From positions 1-20,028 of the IMG/VR virus record IMGVR_UViG_3300044635_002264: DNA of 20,028 nt. One strand, written 5' to 3'. Source of the stretch: a virus. Both the position numbers and the translations under genes were made by a program. Below, one piece after another: positions 6,940 to 13,721 of this stretch; within the stretch, counting starts at the first letter, position 1; every line of letters begins with the position of its first letter. The notes beneath the pieces are model-generated. The model worked only from the letters and a program-made list of their open reading frames with translations. It was not told the origin of the DNA and did not search any database.

Positions 6940-7824
6940 TCAACGACCATAACGCTCATCAATCATGAATTGATGCTGACGAGCTTTAACGCGTTGTTCC
7001 TGTAGCAATTGATCAGTTTGACGAGCAGTTAGCTTTACTGACTCAACCTGCACCTTGCTCTTGACTGCAGCATAAACATCCATTGCAACTGGTGTTCCAA
7101 GATCCAATAGATTTTCCATGAACTCTTCTGTTGTAGATGCATCACGAAGAGCCTGCACAATGCTCTCATCTTCACGAAGAACATCATCCAAAGTCTCACC
7201 TGTCTTCAATTTGAGTCTACCAAAAGCATGCATCATTTTATATACATTGGATATTTTTTCACCTGTACGTTCAGCACTTTCAATCTCTTCATCAGAAGCC
7301 TCAACGTCAGCAGGTTGTTCAGGTTTAACTCCTCCATCAAGCTCCTTCTTTCTCCATTTTTCAACTTTTTCACGCTTGTCGACTTCACCTGTTTCAGCTA
7401 CTTCCTCTGTACTCTTGGCACGACGACCTGCATGCAGCGTGCTAGCTACAGTCTTGAATTTCTCAATGTCATCAAATGTATCGTTGATTGCAACTTGCAA
7501 TTGTTCCATGCTCTGATCGCCACCTTCAATGGTAGCCAACCTAGCAATATGACTTGATTTCAAATGTCTAGGTACCTTGACATCTGGAAAATACTTCACA
7601 AGTTCAGGTGTGTCGATAATGATCTGACCCACGAACTTGTACAATTCAGCTTGAGGCGATCCCATGAATTGCATGGAATGACCACTGCTCTTGAGAGCTT
7701 TTAAAAACTTTTGCTCAGCCTGCTTCACAATGTTCAACACCCTAGCTTCAGCAATCAAACGTTGGTGATCAGCAGGATGATATGGTGCACGATTTGCCCA
7801 GCCTGGACGTGGTAGAATACTCAT
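6940..7824 (-). CDS. Late phage protein of unknown function (294 aa)
   Basis: The start at 7824 (MSILPRPGW) is set by a late promoter 5 bases upstream; the frame is open a further 96 bases but that part lies beyond the promoter. The product is largely helical and very charged. About residues 150-200 are rich in E and K (VAETGEVDKREKVEKWRKKE) with coiled-coil character, and the C-terminus is basic with several Gln residues. There is no signal peptide or membrane segment. An early helical region includes YKFVGQIIIDTPELVKYFPDV. With late transcription and this composition a scaffold, head-core or neck-associated role is possible, but nothing in the sequence assigns one. Confidence 0.7.
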   Translation of the reverse strand: MSILPRPGWANRAPYHPADHQRLIAEARVLNIVKQAEQKFLKALKSSGHSMQFMGSPQAELYKFVGQIIIDTPELVKYFPDVKVPRHLKSSHIARLATIEGGDQSMEQLQVAINDTFDDIEKFKTVASTLHAGRRAKSTEEVAETGEVDKREKVEKWRKKELDGGVKPEQPADVEASDEEIESAERTGEKISNVYKMMHAFGRLKLKTGETLDDVLREDESIVQALRDASTTEEFMENLLDLGTPVAMDVYAAVKSKVQVESVKLTARQTDQLLQEQRVKARQHQFMIDERYGR

Positions 7825-7829
7825 GGAAA

Positions 7830-7837
7830 TATTTAGG
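7830..7837 (-). promoter_or_regulatory. T4-like late promoter (CCTAAATA)
   Basis: Minus-strand CCTAAATA followed by 5 bases and the ATG at 7824. It fixes the start of the 294-residue late protein. Confidence 0.7.
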
Positions 7838-7843
7838 TTTTTC

Positions 7844-7872
7844 TTGAGCTTTTGCTGCAACCTCGCTATACT
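7844..7872 (+). promoter_or_regulatory. Sigma70-like promoter of glutamine amidotransferase
   Basis: TTGAGC (7844-7849), 17 bases, TATACT (7867-7872), then 7 bases to the ATG at 7880. It is divergent from, and immediately next to, the late promoter at 7830-7837. Confidence 0.65.
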
Positions 7873-7879
7873 ACATGAA

Positions 7880-8545
7880 ATGTGTGCTATATACGGGTCC
7901 AAAAAACGTACGTTGTTCAATATTCTGCATGATGCAACTCAATCTCGAGGAGTGTATGCCTTTTCTGCAGCGTTTCTCAATCACAAGAAACGCAAACTGA
8001 ACATCATCAGAATGCATGGTCATCCCAAGGATGTAGAAAAGATTGAACACAGTACTGGAGATGCATTGTTTCTGGGACACAATCAGGCTCCAACGTCCAG
8101 CATGCGTGACTATGATAAATCTACAAGTCATCCATTTGTAGCTCACAATTGGGTGGTGGCTCACAACGGGGTGCTGACCAATCACAAGGACATCAACAAC
8201 AAGTATTGCAGTTGGAACAAAAATCCTGTTGATACTAGTTGCATACCCAATTTATTGCATGCCCTAGAGACCAAACATCCAACTGCTACCGAGCAGAACA
8301 TCATCTGCGAAGCATTGAGCATGTTGGAGGGAACGTTTGCAGTATGGATCTTCAACGAAAAGACAGGCAATACATTCATTGCTCGTCAAGGTAGCACATT
8401 GTTTGCGAATGCTGAGACTGGTGACTTTTGCAGCATTGAATCCAAAGGGTGGATTGAAGTACCAGAAGGAAAGTTGTACAAAGTTACAACGACGTTTGAA
8501 CCAGCAGGTGAATTTGCTTCAACATCGCCATTTTTTACATTATGA
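7880..8545 (+). CDS. Class II glutamine amidotransferase (Ntn hydrolase)
   Basis: The 221-residue product starts MCAIYGS, so removal of Met exposes the catalytic Cys2 of an N-terminal-nucleophile glutaminase of the GlmS/PurF/AsnB type. Further glutaminase marks are R23-G24, GHNQAPTSS (about 66-74, Gln replacing the usual Arg of GHxR), AHNGVLTN (about 94-101) and D118. The protein is a stand-alone glutaminase domain with no synthetase, isomerase or PRTase part. It would release ammonia from glutamine for a partner. Candidates in the window are the QueC-like enzyme (fused Gat-QueC proteins are known in phage and archaeal deazaguanine pathways) or a sugar pathway linked to the downstream glycosyltransferase. 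An earlier in-frame ATG at 7823 is rejected because Cys must be residue 2. Its stop overlaps the next ATG (ATGA). Confidence 0.85.
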   Translation: MCAIYGSKKRTLFNILHDATQSRGVYAFSAAFLNHKKRKLNIIRMHGHPKDVEKIEHSTGDALFLGHNQAPTSSMRDYDKSTSHPFVAHNWVVAHNGVLTNHKDINNKYCSWNKNPVDTSCIPNLLHALETKHPTATEQNIICEALSMLEGTFAVWIFNEKTGNTFIARQGSTLFANAETGDFCSIESKGWIEVPEGKLYKVTTTFEPAGEFASTSPFFTL

Positions 8546-9228
8546 TCAACAGAATAATTTCAGCAACCAGAGCAAGCACTGAAGAAGCCATCGCAAAGCT
8601 ACCACTGGTGCGTAGCGTTGAAGAGCGATTGTTTGGAGGAGAGTATGAGCTTGTGACCAACAACACTCGCGGCTTACCAGCAGTATACAATGAAGCACTT
8701 GAAGTATGGAAGCGTCAAGATGCAAGATGGTTGGTGTTTGTGCACGACGATGTGTACATTGATGATACACATGTGTTCACCAAGCTTGATGAAGCACATC
8801 AACAACACGGGTTCAACATTGTTGGTCTTGCAGGATGTACGGATCCAGTGATCAAATCTCACAACTTGTGGCATGTGATGGCACCAAGAGACAAGCTGTT
8901 TGGGTATGCAGCACACCCTGCAGGTCGACCTGGACAGATTCAAGTATCATCATTTGGACCATCACCAGCAAGAGTAGCATTGATTGATGGGTTGTTCATC
9001 GCGGTTCATGTTCCAACTGTCACGAAGACCAATTGGAAGTTCAACGAGAACTACACCTTCCATCATTACGATCTTGCAAGCTGCATTGACGCCAACCGAC
9101 AAAGATTGAAGATTGGTGTTGCTCCCATCAACGTGATTCATTCATCACCAGGATTGATGTCGGTGAATGACGCAATCTGGAGCAAGAGCAATGATCAGTT
9201 CTTGAAAGAGTACGCATCAGGTGCATAA
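8542..9228 (+). CDS. GT-A fold glycosyltransferase (GT2-like)
   Basis: The 228-residue product looks like a GT-A transferase. It has TRGLPAVYNEALEVWKRQDARWLVFVHDDVYI, where NEAL and VHDDV (about 66-71) match the acceptor-side helix and metal-binding acidic motif of GT2-type enzymes. LIDGLFIAVHV and ENYTFHHYDLASCIDA (about 171-186) resemble the conserved second half of small virus and bacterial transferases. It would move a sugar from a nucleotide donor; the acceptor is not known. It overlaps the amidotransferase by four bases (ATGA), so the two are translationally coupled and may belong to one pathway, perhaps making or transferring an amino sugar. That link is inference. Confidence 0.78.
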   Translation: MINRIISATRASTEEAIAKLPLVRSVEERLFGGEYELVTNNTRGLPAVYNEALEVWKRQDARWLVFVHDDVYIDDTHVFTKLDEAHQQHGFNIVGLAGCTDPVIKSHNLWHVMAPRDKLFGYAAHPAGRPGQIQVSSFGPSPARVALIDGLFIAVHVPTVTKTNWKFNENYTFHHYDLASCIDANRQRLKIGVAPINVIHSSPGLMSVNDAIWSKSNDQFLKEYASGA

Positions 9229-9229
9229 T
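9202..9229 (+). promoter_or_regulatory. Sigma70-like promoter of gp41 helicase
   Basis: TTGAAA (9202-9207), 16 bases, CATAAT (9224-9229), then 6 bases to ATG 9236. It lies inside the end of the glycosyltransferase gene. Confidence 0.5.
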
Positions 9230-9235
9230 AACATC

Positions 9236-10561
9236 ATGGATAAAATCGACTTGGATCATTTTGAGAAGATCTTTGCTCTCAAAATGTTGACTGATGAAGA
9301 GTTCTTTTCATCAGTTGTTGATGTTGCCGATCCAGATTATTTCAAAGATGATGCCATCAAGGACATCTTCATCATTCTCAAAGACTACTTCATCAAGCGG
9401 GACACCATACCCAACATCACCGAAGTAAAGAACTATCTCACAACACCTGAACTCAAAGAGTCGTTCCGGAAGATCTTGACCATGATACAGAACATGGACA
9501 AGACGTTCAATCGAGATGAGTTGATGAAGAATGCTGAACGCTATCTCAAAGAGCGAGCAGTGTATAAGACCATGCTTGATGTTGCTGATAAACTACAACA
9601 AGGCAAAGCAGATACATCATGGGTACTAGATCAATTTGAGCGTACATGCAACATCAACTTGACCACCAACTTTGGATTGGATTTGTACAACAACATCGAC
9701 CAATTGGTAGATGACATCAATAAAGATGAGCCCATGATTCCATCCAGGTGGAAGTGGTTGGATGATCAACTTGGTGGAGGTTTTTTGAAAAACGGTAGAG
9801 CGTTGTATGTATTTGCTGGGCAGACCAATGTTGGTAAGAGTATCGTGCTAGGCAACATTGCAGCCAACATCGCTCAGCAAGGCAAGACAGTTTTGTTGGT
9901 ATCACTTGAAATGTCAGAGATGATGTATGCCAAGAGGCTGAGCTCATATCTCACCAAGATACCCATCAAGCACTTGAGATCAGAAGTGATCACCATGAAG
10001 TCTGCTCTACAAGACATACATCAGAGCAATCCAAGAGGACGCATCATTGTAAAAGAATTTCCGCCAAGTACCATCACTGCCAATCAATTGTCTGCATTTG
10101 TGAAGACTTTACGCAACAAAGGTATCTTTCCTGATGCTATTGTGTTGGATTATCTCAATCTGCTGCACACCACGCAAGGCAACAACTCCTACGAGCGCAT
10201 CAAGCATATTTGTGAACAAGTGCGCGCAATGACCTACAATTTTAATTGTCCAGTAATTTCAGCTACTCAAATCAATAGAGGTCAGTTTGATGTAGCTGAA
10301 CCAAGCTTAACAGGTATTTCAGAGTCCATTGGACTGGCAGCAACAGCAGACTTCATTTGTAGTGTGTATCAGATGGAAGATGATGCTGAGAACGGTATTC
10401 TTCGCATGGGCATGATGAAGAATAGGTTTGGTGCAAATTTTGGTACCTCAGCATTCTCCATCGACTATACTACGTTGTCCATTGTGGAAGATGATGAATT
10501 GAATTCATTGACAGATGCATCAGAAAGTGCAAGAGACACACTTGCGGAGTTTGCAAGCTAG
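9236..10561 (+). CDS. 41: Replicative DNA helicase, DnaB/gp41 family
   Basis: The 441-residue product (T4 gp41: 475) is a hexameric 5'-3' replicative helicase. An N-terminal helical domain (about 1-155) is followed by the RecA-like core: RWKWLDDQLGGGF at the entry, Walker A FAGQTNVGKS (about 193-202), LLVSLEMSEMMYAKRL with the catalytic Glu (about 220-235), Walker B AIVLDYLNLL (about 301-310) and ISATQINR (motif H4). The C-terminus is acidic and Ser-rich. It begins the replication cluster that also holds gp32 and gp45. A GTG at 9221 is in frame, but ATG 9236 has a promoter 6 bases before it and a better N-terminus. The next gene follows directly. Confidence 0.95.
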   Translation: MDKIDLDHFEKIFALKMLTDEEFFSSVVDVADPDYFKDDAIKDIFIILKDYFIKRDTIPNITEVKNYLTTPELKESFRKILTMIQNMDKTFNRDELMKNAERYLKERAVYKTMLDVADKLQQGKADTSWVLDQFERTCNINLTTNFGLDLYNNIDQLVDDINKDEPMIPSRWKWLDDQLGGGFLKNGRALYVFAGQTNVGKSIVLGNIAANIAQQGKTVLLVSLEMSEMMYAKRLSSYLTKIPIKHLRSEVITMKSALQDIHQSNPRGRIIVKEFPPSTITANQLSAFVKTLRNKGIFPDAIVLDYLNLLHTTQGNNSYERIKHICEQVRAMTYNFNCPVISATQINRGQFDVAEPSLTGISESIGLAATADFICSVYQMEDDAENGILRMGMMKNRFGANFGTSAFSIDYTTLSIVEDDELNSLTDASESARDTLAEFAS

Positions 10562-10589
10562 TTGAACTTTGATGCAACGCATGTATATA
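10562..10589 (+). promoter_or_regulatory. Sigma70-like promoter before DHH-like gene
   Basis: TTGAAC (10562-10567), 16 bases, TATATA (10584-10589), then 5 bases to a GTG at 10595 in the reading frame of the next gene. The -35 box directly follows the gp41 stop codon. Confidence 0.45.
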
Positions 10590-10594
10590 CATGT

Positions 10595-11485
10595 GTGAGC
10601 AAAGAAGTAGTGTGGACCAATTTTGGACTTGATGGTATAGGGTCATACCTGGTCCTTCGATGGCTCCGAGGCAAGGACATTGAAGTACACTACACCACAC
10701 CCAAGCGCTTTCGTGACGACTTCCTTCACTGGCAGATCAACTCAGGCATCAACACCTACTCCAAGATCTTCATTGTCAACTTGGATCTCACCAAGAGCAT
10801 TGATGTAGCTGATCTGCCCAACTGTGTGATTGTGGATAATCATGCCACACACATCGAACGCAAAGATCTTTACAATGCAGCGCGAACTGCAGTTGTTGAA
10901 GCAACATCTACAACTCGACTGTTGTTTAGAATATTTCGCAGTGAATTGGTCAAAAAGCTTGCTCCAGCGCAGATCAAGCTGATCGCTCTAGTGGATGACT
11001 ACATTTCTGGTGTCAACAAGATGCCAGCATCCAAACTGCTGAATGCGCTGTATTGGGGCATTTCTGGTGACAAGATGCAAAGATTTGTGCAAGACTTTGA
11101 TGCAGGCTTTCAAAGCTTCACTCCACTGCACAAAAACATCATCACGGTGTATTTCAAGCGCTATCGCCAACTCATCAACGAATTGGACATTTTCGAGGGA
11201 AGATTGCCATTTCAGCACAAAACTTACAAAATATTCAGCACCTTTGCGGATAGCTCGTTGGATGAGATTTCACAACACATCATGCAGAAACATCAGGCAG
11301 ACGTGGTGGCCATGGTGAATCTCAAGACCAAATCAGTTTTCTTCAGAAAATCCGCAAATTGTCCAATTCCATTGCCAAAACTTGCAGAACGCTTGTGTGA
11401 TGGTGGTGGAAGCGATTTTTTTGCAGGCGGTGAATTGACCGACAAATTTCTTAATTTTTGCAAAACTCTCCAACAAGTATGCTAA
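10595..11485 (+). CDS. DHH-family phosphoesterase-like protein
   Basis: The product (about 296 residues) resembles DHH/DHHA1 phosphoesterases (RecJ, NrnA and phage relatives), metal-dependent enzymes that cut single-stranded DNA or short oligonucleotides. The marks are an N-terminal GLDGIGSYL, FIVNLDLT and CVIVDNHATH in place of the canonical DHH. Near the C-terminus, GGGSDFFAGG resembles the GGH-x-x-AGG substrate loop of DHHA1. Several usual metal ligands are changed (GLD for DxD, DNH for DHH), so it may use a modified site or be inactive. It sits between gp41 and the 33-59-32 region, so a role at the replication fork is likely. The frame is open from TTG 10562, directly after the gp41 stop; GTG 10595 is preferred because it follows a promoter-like sequence at the standard spacing. 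Both starts keep every motif. Confidence 0.65.
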   Translation: MSKEVVWTNFGLDGIGSYLVLRWLRGKDIEVHYTTPKRFRDDFLHWQINSGINTYSKIFIVNLDLTKSIDVADLPNCVIVDNHATHIERKDLYNAARTAVVEATSTTRLLFRIFRSELVKKLAPAQIKLIALVDDYISGVNKMPASKLLNALYWGISGDKMQRFVQDFDAGFQSFTPLHKNIITVYFKRYRQLINELDIFEGRLPFQHKTYKIFSTFADSSLDEISQHIMQKHQADVVAMVNLKTKSVFFRKSANCPIPLPKLAERLCDGGGSDFFAGGELTDKFLNFCKTLQQVC

Positions 11486-11772
11486 GCAACGCCCTAATTG
11501 AAAAACGTGAAACAGAACACAACTTTTTGAGTTTCTGCAGCTTGCTCTGCATGTTGTCTGGAAAAAGATTGAATTTACCCAATGTCTTCTTGTTGGTGCT
11601 CAAAAACGTAAAATACAAGCAGATCCTCAAACAACTGGTGAGCATCGATACTGACTTCGAATTGTTCAAATTGTTCATTGAATACGACCCAACACTGAGC
11701 AAAAGCAAGTACATCTCAAAATTCTTGAATTCTCGTGAAGGTCGCGCTACACTGGCGTGCAATGTTGAATGA
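11479..11772 (+). CDS. Small helical protein upstream of the gp59 candidate (97 aa)
   Basis: No family is recognised with certainty. The product is almost entirely helical: NFLSFCSLLCMLSG, VFLLVLKNVKYKQILKQL and a C-terminal EYDPTLSKSKYISKFLNS. That last segment has a loose resemblance to the EYNP...SSYIFKLL region of T4 gp59. In T4 the gene order is 33-59-32, and this gene holds the position of gene 33 (late co-activator, 112 residues). I see no clamp-binding hydrophobic tail of the gp33 type at its C-terminus. Start ATG 11479 overlaps the preceding stop; its 3' end overlaps the next gene by 11 bases. It is therefore a translationally coupled member of the replication operon. Confidence 0.6.
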   Translation: MLSNALIEKRETEHNFLSFCSLLCMLSGKRLNLPNVFLLVLKNVKYKQILKQLVSIDTDFELFKLFIEYDPTLSKSKYISKFLNSREGRATLACNVE

Positions 11773-12418
11773 TTTTGAAAAACGCATCTACAACGAGTAT
11801 TTGAAGTCTTCTCGCGTTGCTGCAGGTCAACCATACCGACTGCGCAAAAACTTCGACGACATAGATCCAAGCACAGAACTCTATGTAAAGCGAGTTGCCC
11901 GCGTGTTGAACAAGTTTACCAACATGTCCATGCAGGACTTCTTCAGAGCACCGTATGTGGTGTATGGATCAAGTGAACGCTTCGATTTGAAGTTCTTCAC
12001 GTCTCCTAGAGCGTTAAAGACTTACACACTGTACATTCAGCAGGAAGTCGATGCTGATCCAGATTCAAGCGTGGTCATGCAGCGTGTCATGAATTCTCTG
12101 CAGTTCCTCAAAGAATTTTGCGTCACGCATCAAATCACACCAGAAGCATACGCTGCACACCAAACCAACAGCATGCCCACTTTCTTGGTGCATCTCAAAG
12201 AACGCAAGATCAGCACGTACGTCATGCTGGAACTACCCAACACCATTGCCCATCTCAAGAAAATCGAAGCAGACGTGATGAAGTTCATGTTTGGTGAAAA
12301 TTTTTACAACAATCTCAACATCTACAAAACTCGATACTTTGCATCAAGATCATGCAAGATGCTGGTGCGAGAAGGTCTGAAGAAGATTCAAAATGCAGTT
12401 GTTTCACAAGCCCAATAG
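11762..12418 (+). CDS. Candidate gp59-like helicase loader (218 aa)
   Basis: Length (218 against 217 for T4 gp59), all-helical character, and position directly upstream of gp32 in the same direction match T4 gene 59. That protein loads the gp41 helicase onto gp32-coated DNA. The second half (about 100-218) has ITPEAYAAHQTNSMPTFL, HLKERKISTYVMLELPN and YKTRYFASRSCKMLVREGLKKI, a pattern of conserved-looking amphipathic helices. The C-terminal third is basic, as expected for a DNA-binding protein. Sequence identity to T4 gp59 is too low to see by eye, so this call rests on synteny, size and helix content. The N-terminal third has many Arg/Lys and aromatic residues. Start ATG 11762 overlaps the upstream gene; an upstream in-frame ATG at 11735 lies deeper inside that gene. 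Confidence 0.5.
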   Translation: MLNDFEKRIYNEYLKSSRVAAGQPYRLRKNFDDIDPSTELYVKRVARVLNKFTNMSMQDFFRAPYVVYGSSERFDLKFFTSPRALKTYTLYIQQEVDADPDSSVVMQRVMNSLQFLKEFCVTHQITPEAYAAHQTNSMPTFLVHLKERKISTYVMLELPNTIAHLKKIEADVMKFMFGENFYNNLNIYKTRYFASRSCKMLVREGLKKIQNAVVSQAQ

Positions 12419-12426
12419 TCTACAAT
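12399..12426 (+). promoter_or_regulatory. Sigma70-like promoter of gp32
   Basis: TTGTTT (12399-12404), 16 bases, TACAAT (12421-12426), then 8 bases to ATG 12435. It gives gp32 its own promoter in the operon, as expected for a protein needed in bulk. Confidence 0.5.
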
Positions 12427-12434
12427 CATAGTGT

Positions 12435-13304
12435 ATGTTTACATCATCAATGTTTCAATCCATCAAGAGTGCTCTTGCCAAGGATGAATCGCAAAGCAAC
12501 ACAAGCTATCGCGACATCATGAAGCTAGAGATTGGCAAGACGTATACCGTACGTTTGTTGCCCAACATCAACAATCCAGAGAAAACGTTCTTCCATTACT
12601 TCATGCAAGGGTGGACAAGTTTTGCTACTGGCCAGTATGTACAAGCGTTGTCGTTGCAGACTTTTGGAGATCGTGATCCAATTTCAGAAGAACGCTACAA
12701 GATCTTGCGACTAGGTAGTGAAGAGGACAAGAAGAAAGCTGAGACTGTGACTCGTGGTGAGAAGTGGTTGGTGAACGCTTATGTTGTGGATGATCCAACC
12801 AATCCAGAGAACAATGGAACAGTCAAGATGATTCGTTATGGTCGTCAGCTGGCTAAGATCATCGATCAGGCCATCAATGGTGAAGATGCAGATGAGTTTG
12901 GTCCAAAGATTTTTGATCTGTCCAAGGATGGGTGCAATCTCAAGATCAAGGTAGAGAAGCAGCAGAATTTTCCATCATATGTTAGCTCACGCTTCACTTC
13001 ATCAAGCGATCTTGGATTGAGTGATGCCAAGATCAAAGAGTTGTACGGTAAAGTGCATGATCTTGAACGTGCGGTACCAGCCAAGACGTATGATGAATTG
13101 GTTGAGATGTGGTCAGAGCATTTCTTGTGCAAGGGTGCTGGTGCAGCAGTAGCTGCAGCTCCCATCAAGGCCATGGCAGCTTCTGCACCAGTTGTAGCTG
13201 CAGCTGCAGTAGCTGAACCAGAGTTGTTTGCTTCATCTGGTGATGATGAAGATGATGTGCTTGATGATGAAACTGTAGCAGAGTTGCTCAAAGGACTTGA
13301 CTAG
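12435..13304 (+). CDS. 32: Single-stranded DNA-binding protein gp32
   Basis: The 289-residue product (T4 gp32: 301) binds and protects single-stranded DNA and organises the replisome. The N-terminus (FQSIKSALAKD) supplies the cooperativity segment. The OB-fold core includes YTVRLLPN, GWTSFATGQYV, GEKWLVNAYVVDDPTNPENNGTV, FGPKIFDLSKDGCNLKIKVEKQ and FPSYVSSRF, all typical of gp32 of marine T4-like phages. The last 30 residues are strongly acidic (DDEDDVLDDE), the protein-interaction tail, after an Ala/Val/Pro-rich linker (about 235-262). No Cys occurs in the first 165 residues, so the zinc-binding site of T4 gp32 (H64, C77, C87, C90) is absent. ATG 12435 is preferred over 12450 because it fits the promoter spacing and supplies the N-terminal arm. 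Confidence 0.93.
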   Translation: MFTSSMFQSIKSALAKDESQSNTSYRDIMKLEIGKTYTVRLLPNINNPEKTFFHYFMQGWTSFATGQYVQALSLQTFGDRDPISEERYKILRLGSEEDKKKAETVTRGEKWLVNAYVVDDPTNPENNGTVKMIRYGRQLAKIIDQAINGEDADEFGPKIFDLSKDGCNLKIKVEKQQNFPSYVSSRFTSSSDLGLSDAKIKELYGKVHDLERAVPAKTYDELVEMWSEHFLCKGAGAAVAAAPIKAMAASAPVVAAAAVAEPELFASSGDDEDDVLDDETVAELLKGLD

Positions 13305-13306
13305 CC

Positions 13307-13708
13307 ATGGATGAAGTAGCACCAGATGAAGATGTTAAAGACATCTTGATGCAGTTCTTGGGACAAACATACAGTGAGATTCACAAGTTGGATAGTCACA
13401 TTGTTGGCACCTCTGCGCATCTCAATCCCAAAGCACATGCATTCAAACAGACTGCTACCCAAGTACTAAACAGCATTGCTACAGCACCGCAGGTCCAACA
13501 ACAAGGACCTGCGGTTGTGGTGCCTGCTGTAGTACCTGCTGTTAGCATGCCAGTTGTTGCACCAGATGTTGATCGTAATCAAATGGAGTTTAACTTTGAT
13601 AACTCTGCAACTGCAAAGAACATCATGAGTAAATTGGATACCATCATCAGCAGATTAGATCGTTTGGAAAAAAATGTTGCCAACATCCTAGATATCATTG
13701 GTGCATAA
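13307..13708 (+). CDS. Hypothetical protein between gp32 and clamp, coiled-coil C-terminus
   Basis: I do not recognise a family. The 133-residue product has an acidic helical N-terminal part (about 1-60), a Gln/Pro/Val linker (about 61-88, with alternating VVPAVVPAV) and a C-terminal coiled coil of about 30 residues (IMSKLDTIISRLDRLEKNVANIL). A QMEFNF motif just before the coil resembles a clamp-binding PIP-like peptide; this is suggestive because the next gene is the clamp. It starts two bases after the gp32 stop, so it is translated from the same message. A perfect 11-bp inverted repeat (13486-13515) is embedded in the part coding for the linker. Confidence 0.6.
   Translation: MDEVAPDEDVKDILMQFLGQTYSEIHKLDSHIVGTSAHLNPKAHAFKQTATQVLNSIATAPQVQQQGPAVVVPAVVPAVSMPVVAPDVDRNQMEFNFDNSATAKNIMSKLDTIISRLDRLEKNVANILDIIGA
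13486..13515. repeat. 11-bp perfect inverted repeat (hairpin) inside gene 13307-13708
   Basis: Stem ACCGCAGGTCC (13486-13496) with GGACCTGCGGT (13505-13515), loop AACAACAA. It is GC-rich against AT-rich surroundings. There is no T-tract after it, so it is not a standard terminator. Confidence 0.85.
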
Positions 13709-13721
13709 GCAACAATTTGAT

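Noticed and set aside
7118-7557. Plus-strand open frames inside the 294-residue late gene
   Set aside because: Ser/Phe-rich antisense reading of a charged coding region; no promoter and no motif.
12866-13291. Minus-strand frame rich in Ser and Ala opposite gp32
   Set aside because: It is the reverse reading of the acidic and Ala-rich gp32 tail; gp32 is certain on the other strand.
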